Shown here in pieces: positions 1 to 8,913 of a stretch of DNA of 64,000 nt (within the stretch, counting starts at the first letter, position 1; every line of letters starts with the position of its first letter). Position numbers and translations under genes: made by a program. Below the pieces are notes generated by a model, which did not search any database, was not told where the DNA came from, and worked only from the letters and a program-made list of their open reading frames with translations. The DNA is from Geodermatophilus africanus (GTDB lineage: Bacteria; Actinomycetota; Actinomycetes; Mycobacteriales; Geodermatophilaceae), in NCBI RefSeq assembly GCF_900107105.1, contig NZ_FNOT01000001.1, positions 496,001 through 560,000 of the forward strand. The letters are read 5' to 3'.

Positions 1-2
1 AC

Positions 3-575
3 GTGCAGCCGCCCACGGTGGCCGACGTGGTGGCGGGCCTGGCCGGGGGCGGCCGGCCCTCGGTCGTCGTCCCGCTGCTGCTGTCCGGCGGCTACCACGT
101 GCACGTGGACATTGCCCGTGCCGTCCACGAGCACGCAGCGGCCCGCGCCGCCCGGCCGCTGGGCCCCGACCCGCGGCTGGTCGCCGTCCTGCACGACCGG
201 CTGCTCGGCGCCGGCGCCGACCCGGACGACCCGGCCACCGCCGTGGTGCTCGCCGCCGCCGGCTCCAGCGACCCGCGGTCGGTCGCCGACGTCGAGGCCA
301 CCGCGGCCGCACTGCAGGAGCGCTGGACCGGACCGGTGACCACCGGCTACGGCTCGGCGGCCCGGCCCCCGGTGCCCGACGCGGTCGCCGCCGCCCGGAC
401 CACCGGCGCCCGGCGGGTCGTGCTCGCCGCCTACCTGCTGGCGCCCGGCCACTTCCATGACAAGCTCGGCGGGGCCGGCGCGGACACCGTCACCGCTCCC
501 CTGCTGCCCGACGACCGGGTCGCCGCCGTGCTGCTCGACCGCTACGACGCCGCGGTCGCCGGCTGGTCCGCCTGA
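3..575 (+). CDS. Sirohydrochlorin chelatase (CbiX-type), C-terminal part
   Basis: This is the C-terminal portion of a CbiX-family chelatase, which inserts iron or cobalt into sirohydrochlorin in the siroheme or cobalamin pathway. The window opens inside the gene, so the first-half HG-type metal-binding motif is missing. What remains contains LLSGGYHVHVDI, the family's end-of-first-half signature, then VVLAAAGSSDP and GYGSAARP, typical of the second half, and a late HFHDKL histidine pair. The first in-window GTG is not a credible start. The next gene lies about 50 bases before a riboswitch, so the two are probably separate transcription units. The family assignment is firm; metal specificity cannot be told from this piece. 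Confidence 0.85.
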   Translation: MQPPTVADVVAGLAGGGRPSVVVPLLLSGGYHVHVDIARAVHEHAAARAARPLGPDPRLVAVLHDRLLGAGADPDDPATAVVLAAAGSSDPRSVADVEATAAALQERWTGPVTTGYGSAARPPVPDAVAAARTTGARRVVLAAYLLAPGHFHDKLGGAGADTVTAPLLPDDRVAAVLLDRYDAAVAGWSA

Positions 576-623
576 CACCCCGCACCGCCCGTGGGACCAT
601 CGGGTTGGGCCGCAGCCCGGCCC

Positions 624-666
624 CCGGACGAGCGGTGCCGTACCCGGACAGCGACAAGACGGCGCC
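624..666 (+). promoter_or_regulatory. Guanidine-III riboswitch (ykkC-III / mini pseudoknot)
   Basis: The stretch carries the segments I know from the guanidine-III class: CCGGACGAG at 624-632, GCCGTACCCGG at 637-647, and GACAAGACGGCGCC at 653-666. A P2 helix of 634-641 with 659-666 pairs all eight positions with one G-U wobble, and CCGG 624-627 can pair with CCGG 644-647 to close the pseudoknot. The last paired base is three nucleotides before the Shine-Dalgarno GGAGG (670-674) of the exporter gene. This suggests control of translation by guanidinium. The match was made by memory of the consensus, not by a covariance model. Confidence 0.9.
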
Positions 667-679
667 TGCGGAGGCTGTC

Positions 680-994
680 GTGTCCTGGCTCGTCCTCGTG
701 CTGTCCGGTGTGCTGGAGGCCGTCTGGGCGACCGCGCTGGGTCGCTCCGAGGGGTTCAGCCGGCTGGGTCCGTCCGTGGTCTTCGGACTCGCCCTGGTAC
801 TGAGCATGGTCGGGCTGGCCTACGCGATGCGCGAGCTGCCCGTCGGGACGGCGTACGCGGTCTGGGTCGGCATCGGCGCGGTGCTGACCGTGGTGATCGC
901 GATGGTCTCCGAGGAGGAGCCGGTGTCGGCCGTACGGCTGCTGCTGCTCGCCGGGATCGTCGGCTGCGTCATCGGGCTCAAGGTGCTGCACTGA
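680..994 (+). CDS. gdx: Guanidinium exporter of the SMR family (Gdx/SugE type)
   Basis: A 104-residue small multidrug resistance protein with four hydrophobic segments, the usual SMR length. It would exchange guanidinium for protons as an antiparallel dimer in the cytoplasmic membrane. The central acidic residue is Glu13 in the motif SGVLEAVWATALGRSEGF, which fits the Gdx (formerly SugE) branch rather than the polyaromatic EmrE branch. Later motifs YAMRELPVGTAYAVWVGIG and the C-terminal IVGCVIGLKVL are also typical. The GTG at 680 is chosen because GGAGG lies five bases upstream; an upstream in-frame start at 605 would translate the riboswitch. The guanidine-III element directly upstream supports both substrate and regulation. 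Confidence 0.93.
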   Translation: MSWLVLVLSGVLEAVWATALGRSEGFSRLGPSVVFGLALVLSMVGLAYAMRELPVGTAYAVWVGIGAVLTVVIAMVSEEEPVSAVRLLLLAGIVGCVIGLKVLH

Positions 995-1080
995 AGCTCG
1001 GCGTGAGCCCCTGGAGGGTGGCCGTTCCAGCAGCTCGGCAGCCGCTTACAGGCGCTGTACCGGGATGACGTACCCGCAGG

Positions 1081-1545
1081 TCACTGCGGCGTCAGCAGCC
1101 CGCGTAGCTCCTGGGTGAGCGCCTCGCGGCCGCCGGGGTTCTGCTGCCAGGCCGCAGGGGTGGCCTGGAGCAGCGCGATCCGCCAGCGCCCGACGCCCTC
1201 GTCGGTGGCGATCACCGTGTGGACCGTGTGGTACCGCGGGTCGACGTCGTTGCCCCCGGGCGGGATCATCCCGGCGTTGGCCATGAGCACCGCGACGCCC
1301 GGCGCCACGGGCCGCACCGAGCGGACCACCGCGACGTAGGCGGCCGTCGGGTGGGTGCCGAAGATCTGCCGGAAGTCGGCCGCGATGGCCAGCCGCCCGT
1401 GGTGGTGGGTGCCGTCGTACCCGATGATGTCCCCGTCGTCGGCGAACGCAGCGGCGACCGCGGCGCCGCTGCGCCGGTTCCAGCCGTCGAGGAACTGGGC
1501 GTAGAGCGCACGGATCTGGGCGTCGTTCGGGTGCGCGGACGTCAC
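1081..1545 (-). CDS. SgcJ/EcaC-type SnoaL-like protein (DUF4440)
   Basis: A 154-residue single-domain protein of the NTF2/SnoaL fold, resembling the SgcJ/EcaC family. The N-terminal part reads ALYAQFLDGWNRRSGAAVAAAFADDGDIIGYDG, the typical helix and turn of these proteins, followed by a barrel with TVHTVIATDEGVGRWRIALLQATPA. Members serve varied small-molecule roles and some are enzymes; nothing here reveals a substrate. The GTG start at 1545 has AGGAGG eight bases upstream. It lies 43 bases downstream of the ABC exporter on the same strand and may be cotranscribed with it. Confidence 0.75.
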   Translation of the reverse strand: MTSAHPNDAQIRALYAQFLDGWNRRSGAAVAAAFADDGDIIGYDGTHHHGRLAIAADFRQIFGTHPTAAYVAVVRSVRPVAPGVAVLMANAGMIPPGGNDVDPRYHTVHTVIATDEGVGRWRIALLQATPAAWQQNPGGREALTQELRGLLTPQ

Positions 1546-1588
1546 GCTGGCTCCTCCTGCGTTGCTGGGACAGGAGTGACGGTAGTGG

Positions 1589-3487
1589 TCACGCCGCGCC
1601 GACCGTTCGCCCCTCGCCGACGGCGAACTGGGTGCGGTAGAGGTCGGCGTACCGGCCGCCGAGCGCCAACAACTCCGCGTGCGTGCCCGACTCCACGATG
1701 CGACCGTCGTCCACGACGAGGATCTGGTCGGCGCTGCGGATCGTGGACAGCCGGTGCGCGATGACCAGCGACGTCCGGCCCTCCAGCGCGGTGTCCAGCG
1801 CGTGCTGGACCGCCACCTCCGACTCGCTGTCGAGGTGCGCCGTGGCCTCGTCGAGGATCACGACGCCCGGCGCCTTGAGCAACACGCGGGCGATCGCCAG
1901 CCGCTGCTTCTCCCCGCCGGAGAGCCGGTAGCCGCGGTCGCCGACGACGGTGTCCAGGCCGTCCGGCAGCGACCGGATCAGCCCGCCGATGCGAGCGCCG
2001 CTCAGCGCGGCCCACAGCTCGTCGTCGGTCGCCTCCGGCCGGGCGTAGAGCAGGTTAGCGCGGATCGTGTCGTGGAACAGGTGCGCGTCCTGGCTGACGA
2101 CGCCGATCGTGTCGCGCAGCGAGGCCAGCGTGGCGTGCCGGACGTCGACGCCGCCGACCCGCACGGTGCCGCTGGTTGCGTCGTACAGCCGCGGTACCAG
2201 GTTGGCGATCGTCGACTTGCCGGCGCCGGAGTGGCCCACCAGCGCGACGAGCCGGCCGGGCTCGACGCGGAAGGAGACGTCGTGCAGCACCGCCGTCGGC
2301 CCGCCGTGCTCGGGCAGCGACACGTCCTCCAGTGACGGTAGCGAGACGTCCGCGGCCGACGGGTAGCTGAACGAGACGTGCTCGAACTCGATCGACCGGT
2401 CGTCCGCGGGGACCGGGACGGCGTCGGGCTCCTCGCGGATCATCGGCTGCAGGTCGAGCACCTCGAAGACGCGGTCGAAGCTCACCATCGCGCTCATCAC
2501 GTCGACCCGGACGTTGGACAGCGCGGTCAGCGGGCCGTAGAGCCGGGACAGCAGCAGTGCCAGCGCCACCACGTCGCCGGGGCTCAGCGACCCGGTGAAG
2601 GCCAGCCAGCCGCCGAGGCCGTAGACCAGCGCCGTGGCCAGGGCCGCAACGAGGGTGAGCGCGGTGAAGAAGGTGCGGCCGTACATGGCCGAGAGGACGC
2701 CGATGTCGCGGACCCGGGCCGCGCGACCGCGGAAGCCCTCGGCCTCCGCCTGGGGCCGGCCGAACAGCTTGACCAGCAGCGCGCCGGCGACGTTGAACCG
2801 CTCGGTCATCGTCGCGTTCATGGACGCGTTGAGCCCGTAGGACTCCCGGGTGATCTCCTGCAGCCGCCGGCCGATCCGGCGGGCGGGCAGCACGAACACC
2901 GGCACGAGGACCAGCGACAACGCGGTGATCTGCCAGGACAGCGAGAACATGACGCCGGCGGTGAGCACCAGGCCGATGGCGTTGGAGAGGACCCCGGACA
3001 GCGTCGAGGTGAAGGCCTGCTGGGCGCCGATGACGTCGTTGTTCAGCCGGCTGACCAGCGCCCCGGTCTGGGTGCGGGTGAAGAAGGCGACCGGCATCCG
3101 CTGCACGTGCTCGAACACCCGGCTGCGCAGGTCGTAGATGACGCCCTCGCCGATCCGCGCCGAGTACCAGCGGGTGGCCAGCGAGATGCCGGCGTCGACG
3201 ACCGCGAGACCGGCGATGACCAGCGCGATGCGGACGACGTCGCCCGCCGTCCCCTCCAGGCTGGCGACGTGATTGACGATCCGCCCGGCCAGCAGCGGGG
3301 TCAGCACGCCGATGACCGACGAGCCGACCACCAGCAGCACGAACCAGGTCAGGTCGCGCCGGTAGGGCCGGGCGATGCCGAGGATGCGCCCGACGGTGCC
3401 CTTGGGCAGCTCCCGCGCGACGACCGACGGGTCGCGGCGGAAGGACCGCATCGCCGCCATGGAGGTCATGGGACCGCTCATGTCCAT
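1589..3487 (-). CDS. ABC exporter, fused membrane and ATPase domains
   Basis: A 632-residue half-transporter of the type I exporter (MsbA/lipid-multidrug) class. Residues about 45-330 form the six-helix membrane domain, beginning with LTWFVLLVVGSSVIGVLTPLLAGRI cut across two helices. The ATPase domain holds Walker A GHSGAGKST near residue 416, the signature LSGGEKQR near 521, Walker B VVILDEATAHLD near 540 and the switch histidine in IAHRLS. Loops in the ATPase domain (around VSLPSLEDVSLPEHGG) are somewhat longer than usual. The ATG at 3487 has AGGAGGT seven bases away. Only one half-transporter is present, so it would act as a homodimer. The substrate is unknown. Confidence 0.9.
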   Translation of the reverse strand: MDMSGPMTSMAAMRSFRRDPSVVARELPKGTVGRILGIARPYRRDLTWFVLLVVGSSVIGVLTPLLAGRIVNHVASLEGTAGDVVRIALVIAGLAVVDAGISLATRWYSARIGEGVIYDLRSRVFEHVQRMPVAFFTRTQTGALVSRLNNDVIGAQQAFTSTLSGVLSNAIGLVLTAGVMFSLSWQITALSLVLVPVFVLPARRIGRRLQEITRESYGLNASMNATMTERFNVAGALLVKLFGRPQAEAEGFRGRAARVRDIGVLSAMYGRTFFTALTLVAALATALVYGLGGWLAFTGSLSPGDVVALALLLSRLYGPLTALSNVRVDVMSAMVSFDRVFEVLDLQPMIREEPDAVPVPADDRSIEFEHVSFSYPSAADVSLPSLEDVSLPEHGGPTAVLHDVSFRVEPGRLVALVGHSGAGKSTIANLVPRLYDATSGTVRVGGVDVRHATLASLRDTIGVVSQDAHLFHDTIRANLLYARPEATDDELWAALSGARIGGLIRSLPDGLDTVVGDRGYRLSGGEKQRLAIARVLLKAPGVVILDEATAHLDSESEVAVQHALDTALEGRTSLVIAHRLSTIRSADQILVVDDGRIVESGTHAELLALGGRYADLYRTQFAVGEGRTVGAA

Positions 3488-3566
3488 GCCACCTCCTCTC
3501 CCGTCCGCCCAACAGCCCGGCCGGGCGGGCTGTTCCGGAGGCAGTCTGGCAGCGCCCCCCGACGGT

Positions 3567-4316
3567 TCAGCGGCCGCCGACCAGCTCGGCCAGGCGGCGG
3601 GTCTGCGCGGCCCGCTCGGCGGCGTCCTGGGCCTCCGGGTCGTTGCGGACGGCGGAGCGGACCAGTGCCGCGGTCTCCCGGCTGGCCCCGACCGGCGCCG
3701 CCGTGAGCGCGGCGACGAGCGCGGCCACGGCCTTGTCGAGGCCGGCGGCGGGGACGACGGCGTTGGCCAGCCCGAGCGCGAGCGCCTCGGCCGCGGGCAC
3801 CGGGCGGCCGGTCAGGCAGATCTCCATCGCCCGCGAGTAGCCCACCAGCTCGGTCAGCGTGCTCGTGCCGGTCAGGTCGGGCACCAGGCCGAGCGTGGCC
3901 TCGGGCAGCTGCAGGTCGGCGTCCTCGGTGAGCACGCGCAGGTCGCAGGCGAGGGCGAGTTGGGCGCCGGCGCCGATGGCGTGGCCCTGCACCGCGGCGA
4001 TCGAGACGATCCCCGGCGAGCGCAGCCAGCGGAACCCGCTCTGGTAGCGGCGGATGCGCTCCTGGGTCTCCTCGGCGGGCAGCCGGCCCAGCTCACCGAG
4101 GCCGCCGGCGGTGCCGGGGTCGGCGCTGAACAGGCTGCGGTCCAGGCCCGCGGAGAAGGAGCGCCCCTCACCGCGGACGACGACGACCCGCACGTCGTCG
4201 TCCAGCGAGGCGCCCACGTCGGCGAGTGCGGTCCAGGTGGCCGGGGTCTGCGCGTTGAGCCGGTCGGGGCGGTCGAGGGTGACGGTGAGGACGGCGCCGT
4301 CGCGGGCCGTCCTCAC
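3567..4316 (-). CDS. Enoyl-CoA hydratase/isomerase family protein
   Basis: A 249-residue crotonase-fold protein acting on an acyl-CoA thioester. The oxyanion-hole segments are RSFSAGLDRSLF and QGHAIGAGAQLALACDLRV, and the characteristic LPEATLGLVPDLTGT and AMEICLTGRPVPAAEALALGLAN follow. The reading frame stays open far upstream, but that part overlaps the HTH gene; GTG 4316 is chosen because the protein begins VRTARDGAVLTVTLDRPDRLNA as crotonases do and AGGA lies upstream. It follows the HTH gene by 23 bases on the same strand, so both are probably cotranscribed. The precise reaction cannot be read from the sequence. Confidence 0.85.
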   Translation of the reverse strand: MRTARDGAVLTVTLDRPDRLNAQTPATWTALADVGASLDDDVRVVVVRGEGRSFSAGLDRSLFSADPGTAGGLGELGRLPAEETQERIRRYQSGFRWLRSPGIVSIAAVQGHAIGAGAQLALACDLRVLTEDADLQLPEATLGLVPDLTGTSTLTELVGYSRAMEICLTGRPVPAAEALALGLANAVVPAAGLDKAVAALVAALTAAPVGASRETAALVRSAVRNDPEAQDAAERAAQTRRLAELVGGR

Positions 4317-4339
4317 CCACCCGTCCTGAGCGGGACCGC

Positions 4340-4567
4340 TCAACTCTTCTTGCTGTTCCGGTTGGCTCCCCCGCGGCTGCGCAGCGTGGCACCGGACTCC
4401 GACAGCAGCCGGTGCACGAAGCCGTAGGACCGGTTGGTCGACGACGCCAGCGAGCGGATGCTCTCGCCGCCGTCGTAGCGCTTGCGCAGCTCGTCGGCCA
4501 GCGACGTCCGGTCGCCTCCGGTGATGCGCTTGCCCTTGCTCAGATCCGCGGTGCTCGAGTCGGCCAT
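4340..4567 (-). CDS. Small helix-turn-helix protein
   Basis: A 75-residue basic protein with one HTH segment: LADELRKRYDGGESIRSLASSTNRSYGFVHRLL, followed by a Gly/Arg/Lys-rich tail (RSRGGANRNSKKS). Similar short HTH proteins are widespread in Actinobacteria. The resolvase-like HTH (the IRSLASSTNRSYGFVHRLL part) suggests DNA binding. A GGAGGGG Shine-Dalgarno precedes the ATG at 4567. It sits between an ABC-F gene and an enoyl-CoA hydratase gene on the same strand. I do not know a demonstrated function for this family. Confidence 0.85.
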   Translation of the reverse strand: MADSSTADLSKGKRITGGDRTSLADELRKRYDGGESIRSLASSTNRSYGFVHRLLSESGATLRSRGGANRNSKKS

Positions 4568-4813
4568 GACTCCCCTCCGTCAGCAACCGGCGGCGGGCCC
4601 GTGGCCCGCCGAGGCTGCTCGTCCCGTCGGCGCCGGGCCCCGCTGACCTCGACGTCCCACCTCCTCATGATCACCCGACCGGGCGACCCCGGCCACGCGA
4701 AGGGGGCAGGAAGCTGGAAGGTCGCGGGTCGAGAGCTGTGCGGGCCCGTGTGCGCTTGGGACGCCGTCCACCGCGCGCCCCGCGACGACGGGCCGTCACA
4801 GGTGCCGGCGTCC

Positions 4814-4844
4814 CGGCCGGGAACGGCACGTGGCCGCGGTGCGG
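4814..4844. repeat. Imperfect 31-bp direct repeat, copy 1
   Basis: This segment recurs at 4904-4934 with 29 of 31 positions identical; the shared core is GTGGCCGCGGTGCGG. The copies are 59 bases apart in the region downstream of the ABC-F gene. It is a local duplication and I found no third copy. Confidence 0.7.
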
Positions 4845-4903
4845 GGTCCCTGGGAGCGGGGGGCCGGAGGCTCCCCCGAGCAGGGACGGGCAGGGCTCCA
4901 CGG

Positions 4904-4934
4904 CGGCCGGGGACGGCGCGTGGCCGCGGTGCGG
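4904..4934. repeat. Imperfect 31-bp direct repeat, copy 2
   Basis: Second copy of the repeat at 4814-4844, differing at two positions. Its end overlaps the left arm of the terminator hairpin of the ABC-F gene. Confidence 0.7.
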
Positions 4935-4949
4935 CCCGGTAGGGCCGCA
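4930..4949 (-). terminator. Terminator hairpin after the ABC-F gene
   Basis: TGCGGCCC (4930-4937) and GGGCCGCA (4942-4949) form a perfect 8-bp stem with loop GGTA, four bases past the stop codon of the leftward ABC-F gene. No U-tract follows, as is usual for actinobacterial hairpins. Confidence 0.65.
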
Positions 4950-4953
4950 GTGA

Positions 4954-6555
<1,602 letters not shown>

Positions 6556-6682
6556 TGATCCCAGGATAGGCGCTCCGCCGAGCCCTCCTGCCCGGCTCCC
6601 GGGTGATATCGGCGGCATCCGTCGTCCACAGACGGGCGAACCGGCTCCCACAGGGGGCTCCGCAGCCGCCACCATCTCGGCC

Positions 6683-8842
6683 ATGACCTCGACGTCCGGC
6701 CCCTCCTGGGGTCTGCCGTGCCCGGTGTGCGGCCGGCCGAGCGCCGGACCGGGACCGGCGCCCTGCCCGTCCTGCGGACTGCCCGCCGTGGGCGAGGCGG
6801 CCCGCGTCGTCGCCCGCATCGGGGCGACCATCGACGAGCTGGTCCGTGACCGCGACCGGCTGCTCGCCACCCTGCGGGCGGCGACGGCGACGGCGACGGC
6901 GACGGCACCGGCACGGGCACCGGCACCACCGCCCACCCCGGTGACCGTCCGGCCCACCGCACCCCCGCCGGCGCCCCCTCCCGCTCCGCCCGCGGCCACA
7001 CCGTGGCCTTCCCCACCCTCGATCGACGAGCGCTCCCCCGTGCCGCCGCCCTCGCGCCGGGTCAGCCCGCAGCAGGTGCTCCTGGCCCTGGGCGCGCTGC
7101 TGGTGGTCGCCGCGGGCATCGCCTTCGTCGCGGTCGCCTGGACCCGGCTGGGCCTGGTCTTCCAGTCCGCCGTGATGGCGACCGTCACCGCCACCGCCTG
7201 CGGCGTCTCGGCGTGGACGGCGCGCCGCGGCCTGCGGGCCACCGAGGAGGCGCTGGCCGCCGCCGGGGCGGCGCTGCTCGCCGTCGACCTCGGCGCGGCG
7301 CACGCCCTGGGGCTGTGGGGCCTCGACGGCGTCCCGGTTCGGCTGTGGACCGCGGTCTCCTGCGCCGTCGTCGCGGCGGTCGCCCTCGGGCTGGGCCGGT
7401 GGACCCGCAGCACCGTCACCTGGCCGCTCACCGCCCTGCTCGCCGTCCAGCTCATCCCGATCCTGCTGGTGCCCGCCGACGCCGTCGCCGGGTCCGCCGG
7501 GGTGGCGGCCGCGCTGGGCACCGCGCTGCTCGACGTGGTCGTCCTGCTGCGTCTGCGTGCGGTCCTCGCGCCCCTGGCACAGGCGCTGGCCGGCCTGTGG
7601 GCGGTGGTCGCCGCGGCGGGTGGCGTGGCCCTCGCCTGGGTGGGGACGGCGGTCGACGCGTGGACGGCGACGGCGCTGCTGGCCGCCGCCGGCGCGGTCG
7701 GGGTGCTGCTCGGCCAGGACACGCGGCTGGCCGGCCGGCTGCCCGCCGCCCCGGTCCTCGCGGGCGCCGCTGCCGCGAGCACCGCCGTGGCGCTGACCGG
7801 CGCGCTGGCGCGGGCGGACCTCGCCGGGCAGGTCGCCGCCGCGGCGCTGGGACTCGTGCTGCTCACCGCGGCCGTGCCCGCCGCCCCGCGATGGACCCTG
7901 CTGGCCGCGCTCGTGCCCTCCGGCGGGCTGCTGATCGCCGGCGGTGCGGCGCTGCTGGCGGTGGAGGGCCGCCTCGGCGTCCTCGGCCTGGTGGTCCTGG
8001 CCGGAACGGTGCCCGCGGTGCTGGCGGCCGTCCGGCTGCCGGCGGGCAGGCCGGGCGCCACGGTCGCCGCGCTGCTGTGCCCGGCCACGGCGCTGCTGCT
8101 GATCCGGGAGGAGGGCTGGCTCGGCACGGCCGTCGCCGGCCTGCTCGCCGCGCTGGTCGCGGCCGCCGGGTTCGCCGTGGCCGCCGCCCGCGCCGATCGG
8201 CCCGAGGAGCCTGCGGCGGCCGGCGCGGCGGCCCTCGTCACCCTGCTGGCGGCGGTGGCTACGGCGGAGGCGGGCGCCTGGGGTCAGGTGGCCGTCCAGC
8301 TCGCGATCGCCGGTGCCGCGGGCGGCGGCTATGCCCTGGTCACGCACCGACGGGACGTGGCGGTGCTCGCGGTCGCGGACCTCGTGGTGGCCTGCTGGGT
8401 GGCCGCGGGTGGTGCGGCGGTGCAGACGGTGGAGGTCTACACGCTGCCGGCCGCCGTGGGGTTGCTCGTCGCGGCCCTGCCGCAGCCGCGCGCCGGCGCC
8501 CGGTCGTGGGCGGCGGAGGGCGCGGCGGTGGCCACCGCGGTGGTGCCCTCGGCGCTCGTCGTGGTCGCCGAGCCGTCGGCGCTGCGGCTGGTGCTCGTCG
8601 TGCTGGCCGCCGGCGCGCTGACCGTCGTCGGCACGCTGACCCACCGGCAGGCGCCGTTCGTGGTGGGCGCCGCGTCGCTGGCGTTCGTGGTGCTGGGCCG
8701 GCTGACGCCCTACGCGCCGCTGGTCCCGCGGTGGCTGACGCTGGCGGTGGTCGGGCTGCTGCTGCTGGCGCTGGGTGCGACCTACGAGCGTCGGCGGCAG
8801 CAGGCCCGCGAGGCGGTGGCCTGGGTGGCGCAGATGCGCTGA
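6683..8842 (+). CDS. Zinc-ribbon polytopic membrane protein, SCO7613-C-terminal-like
   Basis: A 719-residue protein. Residues about 11-34 form a zinc ribbon with two CPxCG knuckles (CPVCGRPSAG then CPSCG). A Pro/Ala/Thr-rich linker follows, encoded by a GCGACG-type repeat around 6885-6930. From about residue 130 the rest is an almost unbroken run of Ala/Val/Leu-rich hydrophobic segments, roughly twenty or more. The family appears in databases as SCO7613 C-terminal domain membrane proteins; no function is established to my knowledge. ATG 6683 is chosen because it starts the ribbon module. The next gene, 71 bases downstream, is a shorter relative without the ribbon. Confidence 0.8.
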   Translation: MTSTSGPSWGLPCPVCGRPSAGPGPAPCPSCGLPAVGEAARVVARIGATIDELVRDRDRLLATLRAATATATATAPARAPAPPPTPVTVRPTAPPPAPPPAPPAATPWPSPPSIDERSPVPPPSRRVSPQQVLLALGALLVVAAGIAFVAVAWTRLGLVFQSAVMATVTATACGVSAWTARRGLRATEEALAAAGAALLAVDLGAAHALGLWGLDGVPVRLWTAVSCAVVAAVALGLGRWTRSTVTWPLTALLAVQLIPILLVPADAVAGSAGVAAALGTALLDVVVLLRLRAVLAPLAQALAGLWAVVAAAGGVALAWVGTAVDAWTATALLAAAGAVGVLLGQDTRLAGRLPAAPVLAGAAAASTAVALTGALARADLAGQVAAAALGLVLLTAAVPAAPRWTLLAALVPSGGLLIAGGAALLAVEGRLGVLGLVVLAGTVPAVLAAVRLPAGRPGATVAALLCPATALLLIREEGWLGTAVAGLLAALVAAAGFAVAAARADRPEEPAAAGAAALVTLLAAVATAEAGAWGQVAVQLAIAGAAGGGYALVTHRRDVAVLAVADLVVACWVAAGGAAVQTVEVYTLPAAVGLLVAALPQPRAGARSWAAEGAAVATAVVPSALVVVAEPSALRLVLVVLAAGALTVVGTLTHRQAPFVVGAASLAFVVLGRLTPYAPLVPRWLTLAVVGLLLLALGATYERRRQQAREAVAWVAQMR

Positions 8843-8913
8843 CCGGCCGCAGCGCGCCGGGGGGCGCCCCGCCCTACCGTGGACCGGTCGCACGGACGCG
8901 GGAGGGGGAGGTC

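Larger units (their letters stand above)
4568..4953. other. Intergenic region of 386 bp upstream of the HTH gene
   Basis: I see no convincing gene here; short open frames are Arg/Pro/Gly-rich shadows. It contains the likely promoter and leader of the HTH gene (4568 to about 4700, with GGAGGGG just before its start), a 31-bp imperfect direct repeat (4814-4844 and 4904-4934) and a terminator hairpin next to the ABC-F stop codon. Confidence 0.6.
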
